Origin: Gnetum montanum
Taxonomy: Eukaryota > Streptophyta > Gnetopsida > Gnetales > Gnetaceae
Length of the DNA: 27,191 nucleotides
Assembly (NCBI GenBank): GCA_015680685.1
Contig: MNCI01030949.1
Coordinates: 1-27,191, forward strand
Reading direction: 5' to 3'
The notes beneath the pieces are model-generated. The model worked only from the letters and a program-made list of their open reading frames with translations, did no database searches and was not told the DNA's origin. Below are positions 19,954-27,191 of the stretch, in pieces (positions within the stretch are counted from its first letter, which is position 1; each line of letters begins with the position of its first letter). The position numbers and the translations under genes are program-made.

Positions 19954-20330
19954 GGCCGAGGGCATGTGAAAGATGCGATTTGGACTCCACGTGCCTGGGG
20001 CTTATGCTAACCTATCTATGTTGCATGTGCCTGCATGACCGTTGGGCGAGCCTGCCACGTCATAATTAAAAACCTGCCACGTCGTAATTACGCTGTCAGA
20101 GCAACAGTGCAATTAGGTGAGGTGCACTGATGTCATGTAACCACTTGCCACGTTTTGCTATGCTTTGTAGTATAGCATGTTTGGCATGGCGTAGCATTTT
20201 GTTACGTTGTGCTATGCTACAGAGCGTAGCGTACTGTAGCGTAGCCCCTGGTTTGAAGCGAGAAACTTGTGTTGTGTCCTATTGCATGCGTTAGAAACCT
20301 TTGGAGTGCACTAACTATTTGTTGCATTTT

Positions 20331-20372
20331 TGCTACACTATGCTACGCTACATAGTGTATCGTAGCATAGCA
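20331..20372. repeat. 42-bp palindrome, 5' LTR copy 1
   Basis: It begins TGCTACACTATGCTACGCTA and ends CGTAGCATAGCA. It is the counterpart of 4053-4094; differences between the two are transitions. Confidence 0.85.
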
Positions 20373-20618
20373 ACTAGCCTTAGTCGCAAAAAACGTTGCC
20401 CATCTGCAAACTTTGTCTTTTGCACTGCGAAACTTGCAAACTTGCTGATCCCGCCCTTTGAGTTGCCTTCTCTCACTTTCATAGAATTGCTACGCCTTGT
20501 AGCTTAGCGTAGCGTAGCAACAAACATGACTTGATTTTACCAAGTTTTCCACTTTCTGATGGAAGGAGACATTGCTGAAGGAGTTGAAGTTGGGTGAGGG
20601 GGCTGATCATCCAGCTTT

Positions 20619-20660
20619 TGCTACGCTGTGCTACGCTGCGTAGCATAGCATAGCATAGCA
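20619..20660. repeat. 42-bp palindrome, 5' LTR copy 2
   Basis: It begins TGCTACGCTGTGCTACGCTG and ends GCATAGCATAGCA. It is the counterpart of 4351-4392. Confidence 0.85.
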
Positions 20661-20855
20661 CTGCGCTTCTGCAAATGTCTTTTGAAGTTTGCTACACTAC
20701 ACAGCGTAGTGTAGCAAGACTTCTTGACTTAGAAAACTTGCTGAACCGGACAGTCTGAACATCAGAGCATCCATCTCCTGAAGAACTGACGTAACACTGG
20801 GTGAATTGCAAAGGCTTGGTGAAGTAGGCATGCCTTTTAATTTTGGGGTGTTTCA

Positions 20856-20860
20856 GTTAT
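20856..20860. repeat. target-site duplication, right copy (GTTAT)
   Basis: GTTAT follows the CA end of the right LTR and matches 3044-3048 exactly. Confidence 0.93.
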
Positions 20861-21500
20861 GATGATGCATATTTATTAATTATAAAATTACTAAAAATGA
20901 AAATTTTAATAAAAGTAGTAAATTAATAAAAATAGGAATTAATCCTAAAGTAGCCTAGGGGCAATGAATGTCTACTTCATGGACCTTCTATCATGTTTTT
21001 GGATTCATGACTTAATCACTAGGCTACCAAGCCAACTAATTATTGGGAAAACTCAATTAGGTAATTACTATGATTACTGAGTTAATTCATGTTTAACATT
21101 TGAAGTTTTAGTGCACTCATTCCATCATAACTAATGTGCTAGAAAAGTAAAAATTATGTTAATTTAATGATAATAAATTTCAAGGAAATAAATGCTTTGA
21201 AATATAAATCTAATCTAAGTTAGAGTACTACAACAAAAATCTATCAATCTCAACCTTTATTGCCAAAACATGATCTCATTTACACATAACCACTCAAATA
21301 AAAACTCTAGGTAATGGATTTAATTATACATTACAAGCACTCCTTGACTACAGCAAGTCATAAAAATAAACTATAAGAGCTTTGCTAAAACTATTACGAA
21401 GATTTTATATTTATATTTATATTTATGCAACTACATTACATGCACCAATGAATATGCATTGATACATCAACAAAAAGTCAATATTTTCATTATATATCAG
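20861..21500. mobile_element. Possible diverged LTR hosting the large insertion
   Basis: This flank begins GATGATGCAT and shares scattered blocks, in the same order, with the LTR at 24202-25083: AGCCTARGKGCRATGA, CTACCAAGC, GTRCTCATTC and AATCTCAAYCTTTATTGCC (21246-21264 against 24757-24775). The likely reading is an older, AT-shifted member of the same LTR family into which the big element jumped. Ends cannot be set. A TATTTATATTTATATTTATG run is at about 21405-21425. Confidence 0.35.
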
Positions 21501-22019
21501 CAACCTATAGCTAATGGTAGTATTTTTCTTAAGTGATAGGCAATGGTGAAAGCAGGGCATTAAGTAAACCTACTATTTCTAATAATGTTGCTACTTCATC
21601 ACAACTTTCTATTCCTACCTTAAATCCTTTTGCTATTTTAAGTTCAATAATGGAGGTTGAAAGTGATGTAAAAGTTTTCAAGATGGAAATCACCTTTTTC
21701 TACTAAAATTTAATTTTTTCCCTATTTTTTAGATCAATTACAAGGTTATGTACCTAAAGAGACATCTTTACAATTAATGAGCTTTGTATTTCAATGATGT
21801 TGCGGAGTTTTACCATCCCTTAATGCTTAACGTGTAATGTACTACAAATGTTTCTATACTATTGAGATTATTTTTAAAGTTAGACACTCCTCCCCCTAAA
21901 ATTCATCAACAACTTTGGACATTATCCTATCCATCATGGGATTAACTATGGTTAGTTGTCTACCTAACATCATAGTATTGAATGTATATTTTTGCTATGC
22001 TTCTTGGTGACATGTCTTA
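21501..22019. other. AT-rich sequence without visible genes
   Basis: No coding frame, terminal repeat or RNA gene is visible to me in this stretch. Confidence 0.5.
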
Positions 22020-22093
22020 GCATACCCCTTGGATTTAAACCTGTGGTTTGTAAACCATAAGTCACATGCTCTAACCAATTGAGCAATTCCTTA
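22020..22093 (-). tRNA. tRNA-like relic (pseudo-tRNA or SINE head)
   Basis: On the minus strand there is a D-arm TTGCTCAATTGGTTAGAGC (A box at 22086-22075) and, 45 bases after the A-box start, GGTTTAAATCC (B box, 22041-22031). Between them GACTTATGG could give an Ile UAU-like anticodon loop. The anticodon, T and acceptor stems do not pair well, so this is not a working tRNA. It may be the tRNA-derived head of a SINE or a decayed tRNA copy. The spacing of the RNA polymerase III boxes is normal. Confidence 0.5.
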
Positions 22094-23438
22094 TAAATGC
22101 AAAAATTTTATCATTTCATTTTCAAAATATCTTATTTTTTATTTTGAATCTACTAAGAGTTGACACCCAAATTTTAGAATTTATGTTGTATGTATGAATT
22201 GTTTCTACACAATATGCATTTTGGTAATGGAAAGCTTGTTTTGTAATTTTCTATTGTAAGTGACAACAAATTTTATTATACAATAACAATGTATTAGATT
22301 CAAGCTTTCATGGCTGAATAACATGAAAATTTACATTAAAAATAAAACATGTAACAATTAAATTTTTCTTAATTACATAAATTCAAGTTCAAGAATTTAT
22401 TATGATATTTCTTGGCATTAATTTTAGTGAAATGTAGCTTACTACACATAAAAAAATTTTAATCATAATTAATGAATGTGCATTCATCTTAGTAAAATCA
22501 ATAATGATAATTTACGATTCACTAACATTAAAGGTGATGGAACATAATATTATTGAATATTCAATAAATTTAATTGGAAAATACTACCTATAATTTGAGG
22601 CCATTCATATAAATTTGGAAAGGAATAAATCTTGTACTACCTATTTATTTAGAAAGGTAAGAGAATAAAATTAAACTTACTAAACAAGTATGTCCATACA
22701 ATGATTACAACATGAAAATGAAAATAGTACATGCCTTTACATAGCCCTATGCAAATGGATTTTGTATTGAAAAAACTCCCTCCCTTAATGGTTTTTTAGG
22801 ATTGGGTTAAAATGAACTAGGAATCAAGGAATATCAAGCTAACCTTTACCTCCAATCTCACTAGGATGTTTTCTTTTTCTTTTTTTTCCTTTACTTTCAA
22901 AACTAAGGCAATGGAAATTTTATGAAGCATCAGTCTCTAGGATGTTTTTGGTTTATTCTTAGTTCTTCAACCATGGAAAAATGATCTTGATATGAAAAAG
23001 GAAAGCAAAAGCACTTTATCAATATGGATGAGTTTCCAAGGTTTCCAGCTCACTTTTCCCCACATATGAACATCCTTGATTCACAGATTCATAAGGTTAT
23101 TGAAATGGAGTCCTTTTTAGGTTTTTGTCTGAGGTTAACTCATTGAGTATGTTCTAAATTATATATGCAAAATCCCACATCAAATTCTCTTGAGTTTAAT
23201 TTAAAAAGAGAGACTTTTATGCATGCTTCCATGTAAATGTTTTTCTATTCTTAATGCCAATCATAGAAGAGCTAATGAGGACATCACCTCGCCCATGTAC
23301 CATCCTCAAACTATGTTTTTGTGTATGCTGTTTCTTTCTTAGGTGTGTCAATGTTTTTGTATGTTTCTACATGTCTAACAAGTAAGAGAAGATAATTGCA
23401 AGTTCATTCTTCTTGTAAAACTCTAGGAAGAGATTGGA
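22094..23438. other. AT-rich intergenic sequence
   Basis: No supported gene. A TTTTCTTTTTCTTTTTTTTCC tract lies at about 22870-22890. Frames are short on both strands. The TG at 23439 is taken as the start of the next LTR. Confidence 0.5.
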
Positions 23439-24076
23439 TGTTTTGATAATGCTCTCTGACAAGATGGCTCTAGGCCATCCAAGATGTCTTTAGATAGGTC
23501 AATATGTCTTCAATAGTAGGAAGACATCTCTTAAGAGTTATCTTCAATTTGGAAAGACATCTCCTATTGAGATAAGACATCTCCCACAAGACATCTTTGG
23601 CTAAGATAAGATGTCTCTCCTATTTGCAAGACTTCTCATCTAAGACGAGTTTGTTTCAAGAAAGATGTCTCATGCCTCTCCAAGATGCCTCATACAAATT
23701 CCAACGAACTTTAATTTGAATTCCAAATAGGAGGAAAGACAAAGGAATATTTGAAAGAGGTTATAAAAAGAAATCCAAACCTTCATTTAATAAAGAAGAG
23801 GAAGGAGTGAATTGTGTGAAAATATTGAGAGAGATTTAAGCTCTAATTGAGCTTCCATTGAGTCTCTAGGTTGCATAGCTTTGTGCATTGTGTGAGGAGT
23901 TATGAGTGTGATTCTCTTAAGTCCTTATTTATCCTCGGGCAAGTTGCTTCCAGCTTTGTAATTCTATCATACTTTTGCAAGAATAAAGACATGTTTCTCC
24001 TTTCTTATTTAATTTCACTTGCAAGTTGAAGATTGGAATTTCAATTTTGGTCTTTGAGCATTTGAGATCCTCACCA
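23439..24076 (+). mobile_element. Ty1/copia-type LTR, plus strand
   Basis: It starts about TGTTTTGATAATG and ends ...CCTCACCA, directly before an initiator-Met-like primer site at 24080. Inside are a TATA box (GTTATAAAAAG, about 23760), a purine-rich leader and AATAAAG near 23984 as a poly(A) signal. Its U3 part contains at least seven exact copies of AGACATCT or its reverse complement. The 5' boundary is the least certain. Only about 110 bases of internal sequence follow before another LTR begins, so it is truncated or interrupted. Confidence 0.68.
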
Positions 24077-24079
24077 AAT

Positions 24080-24092
24080 TGGTATTAGAGTG
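24080..24092 (+). other. Primer-binding site, initiator-Met tRNA type
   Basis: TGGTATTAGAGTG differs by two transitions from TGGTATCAGAGC, the common copia primer site complementary to the 3' end of initiator Met tRNA. It lies 3 bases after the LTR end, at the expected distance. Confidence 0.78.
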
Positions 24093-24201
24093 TTGGATTT
24101 TAAGACAATAGCATTAAGGAAATGAATCTACTACAACAATTTACAAGAATTCACTCTTCTTTAAGTTTATTTTGGTTTGCAATTTTATTAATGTTAATTT
24201 C

Positions 24202-25083
24202 TGATGAGTGGCAAGGTACCCCTACGCTCAACCATACGAATATGAGCGTGTACGTGCAATCTAGTCGAACTCTGCGGATGAACTAGTTGTGGCACCTAGA
24301 TAGTTATACGTTGATCGTAGTTCACTGTCTTCCCACCTGGACTAGTATTTGCTTTGTCACGTATGGTTTAGTCCAGAGTGAGGTATATGATGTGGTTTCT
24401 AACACTATGCTACTCCTAAAGACAATGATAAATAATCTTGACTAAGCTAATAAGCAATATGAAATAAGATCTAAGCTAGCCTAAGTGCGATGAGTATCCG
24501 TCCTTAATTATCCATACGCATCTTGGACTTTGTGTACTATGTCTGAGATTACCAAGCGCACATTACTCGAGCACTACTTGATATGCTACTAGGTTTCCAT
24601 GTAGTGACACTTAAATGTTCGTGATTAACACGTACTCATTCTGCATTAACAATAGGAAGTGTAAATGATAATAAAGGAAATATTAACTAGAAAGACAATA
24701 ATAAATAATCAATAATTAAAGTAAATAAGAGCTAAGTGAATGCTACAATGATGGAGTAATCTCAATCTTTATTGCCGATCATGTGCGTGTCCAAGTATGT
24801 CACACTCGAACAAAGCTTCTGTACAATTATAAGCATCACACTACGGGCATGCACTTGGGAAAAGAAACTAAAAATTAACTAAAAACTGAGAAAAATACTT
24901 CCCCTAAAGACTTACTGGAATGACTCCCCTTCCCGTGCACCTGAGTGCTATATTTATGGGCCAACATAGGAATCAAGATATTGTGTATACGATATTGTAT
25001 CCAGGATAGGATATCAGGCACCTAATATCTTGTACTTGATATCACGTACCTAATATCAAGGCCTGGCAAACTACAATTCATCA
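24202..25083 (-). mobile_element. Ty3/gypsy-type LTR, minus strand (probably a 3' LTR)
   Basis: An 882-bp LTR with 6-base inverted ends TGATGA...TCATCA. A minus-strand TATA box (ATAAATATA, 24957-24949) lies inside. Its short U3 (about 24975-25060) has many GATATT/GATATC motifs. To its right, on the minus strand, CTTAAGGACAAG ... TCATGGGGGTA runs into the LTR start, as at the 3' end of many plant gypsy elements. The bases next to the two ends (ATTTC and TACCC) do not match, so this is not a solo LTR; the element should continue past the window. It appears to interrupt the copia leader. Confidence 0.62.
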
Positions 25084-25095
25084 TACCCCCATGAC
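25084..25095 (-). promoter_or_regulatory. Polypurine tract of the right-hand gypsy element
   Basis: GTCATGGGGGTA on the minus strand ends at the LTR boundary. It fits a second-strand primer site and sets the minus orientation of that element. Confidence 0.5.
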
Positions 25096-26589
25096 TAAAT
25101 AAAAACTTGTCCTTAAGTATAACAAAGTAAGAAACAAGTTCATTGAATTACAAATAGTGGATAGGCATGGGATTATTGAATGACCATGGACTGTTTCATG
25201 TCGTAGTGTGGGATTAAACAAAATTTGGACACAAACACAAAATACAAAACTTGTGGAACTCATGTCATTCCTGGTGGTGGTGGCTCCTCCATGGGTGAAA
25301 CATAAAAAGACATGTAATGATTCTAAGGAATGTTCAATAAAATGATGACAAAGGAAAGAATAGATTTGGCAAGGGAGTACTTGAAGGATATAAAATGATG
25401 TGGTAATGTGCAACAAGTACAAATTACAAAAGTCAGGCAAGTGGGTCCTCCCCAAAGCAGGTTCCAACCTATAATGCCCTTGCATAACCAGACCTTAAAA
25501 TGTTCATAGGCACTAAAACGATTAAATGAAATCTGCACCAGTGCAACAAAATACAAACATGTTAAATACCACCGCGATGAGGTATGAATTCTATGCCACA
25601 CAAGACACAAGTTAGAAATACTTGGATAGTGAGATGAGAGGAATTGTAGAAGGGATTGCAGAGATTGGGACGTGAGGTAACTTACCCTGAACACAATGAA
25701 TTCTAAGTGTTGTGTGTGATTAAAGTACCATTAGCCTTTCGCTCCAAGATCAAAACCAAGTCCATACCTCTGATCAGTTACTTTGCATTGTTTCATCCCA
25801 ATGATAGACAACCATAAGAGCATCATGATAGCAAGGCATACAATCACTTAGCATTTTGTGCAAGGGAGGAGTGATTCAAATTTGTCTACGGCACATTTTT
25901 TTCTTAGTCTTTTCTTTTTCACTTCATTTCTTATTTTCTTTTCCTTGCTTTTCTTTTGCTCTTTTTTTTTTCTTTCTTGTCTTTCTCTTCTTTCAACTGC
26001 TTTTTACACTTTGTCTTTCCCAAAAGTGATTTGGAGAAGCCACCAACCTTCAGACATGGGTGGATATCTTTCCAGTGGAACCCTCCAAAACAACATTGAA
26101 TTCCTTTATTAAGTGCCTTTATCACAACTCTTACTCCCATTTTTTGTTAGATCTACAAGGATCTTGGTACAACCAAGCTGCATGATAGCACCTACAAATG
26201 TCACCAAAGAGAATCCACAAGTTCCTTTGATGTCACACCCTTTCCTTTCCCTCTTAGTTCATCACTCTTCTCTTTGAGCATAATGAGTACAAAGTTACTT
26301 TAAGTTTAATGATAACAAGAATATCATCATACCTAGAGTAGAACCTCTTATTAATAGAATGGATAGGTGGATGTTGTGGGCTCACTATCCAAATAATTAG
26401 TCACTTGTGACTCGATAGCATAGAACAACACCTCAACCAACAAGTTACATGAGTGTTTTATTCATAGATGGGATTACCCACAAAAAGATAAAACAACAAA
26501 TTAAAAGATTAAAAATTAGGAAATGAAAAATTAGAAAACAAAAACTTGTAAAACCAAAGAAAAAGAAAAACATTTACTAATTCTACTTA
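25096..26589. other. Probable 3' internal part of the gypsy element, no recognisable pol
   Basis: Two overlapping minus-strand frames of 134 and 123 codons (25081-25485, 25323-25694) are hydrophobic and unlike any known protein; I regard them as chance. No integrase or RT motif is visible. At about 25895-25995 lies a roughly 100-base tract that is almost all T and C on the plus strand. The stretch may be a long 3' untranslated region. Confidence 0.35.
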
Positions 26590-26892
26590 TTAAAATGGGG
26601 AGTGTCCCCCATGACTGAACCTTGGATCATGGCAAGAATTAATAAATGGAAAGTTTGAATCCATGCATATTGGAACTATTGGGGTCCAGTCATATCCAAA
26701 CCACTAGGTGTCTTTTGGTGTGGTGGTAGGAATGTACCCAAATTGGGGTTCGCACACTTGATTATAGTAGGCATAGTGGGGCAGATTACAAGATGTGGTC
26801 ATGTGATAAGAGGTTGACCCACTATGGCACCCATGACCATAAGATAGTATGCAAGGATCAATATGTCTCCCCACGTTGTTACATTCATTGGG

Positions 26893-27191
26893 TCACATGG
26901 TTGTTGGAGTATTGATTGGTGGCCTAGATAAGGTAACAGGAAACATTGCATTTGAAGAGGAAGATGCATCACAATGTTGGGCTTGTGCTGAGTTGGAGGA
27001 TGCAATGATTTTAGAACCACGTTGTCTCTTTCTAAGGCTATTCCTAAAGAAAGGATGCTTCCAATGTTGTGGAGGACTCCCACTACTGTTGATAGTAGTA
27101 GCACAAGTAATGTTCATGGATTGGTGTTGTGGTGTCAAACCTTCTAATACAACTGGTGGCACTGTAAAAGGAGGTGGAGGATGAGAATATT
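26893..27191 (-). CDS. Unrecognised partial reading frame at the right edge
   Basis: The minus-strand frame is open from the window edge (SHPPPPFTVPPVVLEGL) to a TGA after INTPTTM. It contains a basic run (FRNSLRKRQRGSK) and a Ser-rich part, so it could be a nuclear or DNA-binding protein, but no domain is evident. Reading on in the same frame gives two further open pieces (PNECNNVGRHIDPCILSYGH..., about 26706-26890, and WFGYDWTPIVPIC..., to about 26590) separated by single stops, which suggests a decayed longer protein. A splice-acceptor-like CCTCCTTTTACAG occurs near 27160-27172. It could belong to the gypsy element or to a host gene. Confidence 0.28.
   Translation of the reverse strand, partial: YSHPPPPFTVPPVVLEGLTPQHQSMNITCATTINSSGSPPQHWKHPFFRNSLRKRQRGSKIIASSNSAQAQHCDASSSSNAMFPVTLSRPPINTPTTM

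Larger units (their letters stand above)
3049..20855 (-). mobile_element. Complete Ty3/gypsy LTR retrotransposon, Tat/Ogre-like, decayed
   Basis: A 17.8-kb element has two LTRs (1539 and 1544 bp), TG...CA ends and a matching 5-bp target duplication. The coding order on the minus strand is gag, protease, RT, RNase H, second RNase H, integrase. The second RNase H and the pol sequence style place it in the Tat clade (Ogre, Retand, Grande and relatives). A count over about 355 aligned LTR bases finds roughly 9% difference, mostly transitions, so the insertion is old. All three proteins are broken. Unusual for the clade is a 5.6-kb insert with an antisense intron-containing gene between protease and RT. 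It is probably immobile unless mobilised by relatives. Confidence 0.95.
19312..20855 (-). repeat. 5' LTR (right copy)
   Basis: It runs from TGTAATGATCA to GGGGTGTTTCA (plus strand) and aligns with 3049-4587 over its full length. It drives transcription of the element on the minus strand. Differences from the left LTR are mainly C/T and G/A changes, as expected for methylated plant repeats. Two 42-bp palindromes lie in its U3 part (20331-20372 and 20619-20660), with looser TGCTAYGCTA palindromes near 20155-20245, 20489-20520 and 20690-20716. Confidence 0.95.

Noticed and set aside
25858-26112. 84-codon plus-strand frame rich in Phe, Leu and Ser
   Set aside because: It is translated from a low-complexity T/C tract; the membrane-like look is a composition effect.

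Overview
The window is nuclear DNA of a land plant. It is AT-rich, intron-bearing and packed with nested LTR retrotransposons, and no intact host gene is visible. I cannot place the species. Bacterial or organellar origin is ruled out by the LTR elements, the GT-AG introns and the plant-type promoter and poly(A) signals.

The main feature is one complete but dead Ty3/gypsy element of the Tat/Ogre kind at 3049-20855 (17.8 kb). It has two LTRs of about 1.54 kb with TG...CA ends, flanked by a perfect 5-bp target duplication (GTTAT). Its gag-pro-pol reads on the minus strand, so the right LTR is the 5' LTR. In transcription order it holds: 5' LTR with TATA box (19312-20855); hairpin and duplicated leader (18961-19311); gag (about 18854-15900); protease (about 15680-15360); a 5.6-kb insert (15058-9466); pol with RT, RNase H, a second Tat-type RNase H and integrase (9465-5983); repeat-rich 3' spacer; polypurine tract (4588-4602); 3' LTR (3049-4587). 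Pol keeps one frame for about 1,160 codons but carries about 19 stop codons. The integrase has also lost its catalytic Glu.

The insert between protease and RT contains a second, antisense (plus-strand) gene at about 10020-14597. It has its own TATA box, several introns with GTRAGT or similar donors and acceptable acceptors, an acidic C-terminus and an AATAAA signal. Its first large exon resembles an FCP1/NIF (HAD-type) phosphatase domain with degenerate catalytic Asp positions; the rest is unrecognised. A strong minus-strand splice acceptor sits just before pol. This suggests that the antisense gene lies inside a retrotransposon intron, at the place where Ogre elements are known to have one. 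Short tandem arrays built on a TAGTTTAAGGTC-like unit bracket both pol and the antisense gene. A 42-bp palindrome (TGCTAYGCTA...) occurs twice in each LTR and once in a presumed intron of the antisense gene.

Flanks: 1-3043 is AT-rich, with a possible PPR-gene scrap and a 78-bp tandem duplication beside an ambiguous base. 20861-27191 holds a probable diverged LTR, a tRNA-like relic (minus), a Ty1/copia LTR with an initiator-Met-type primer site, a Ty3/gypsy LTR with polypurine tract, and an unrecognised partial reading frame at the right edge.
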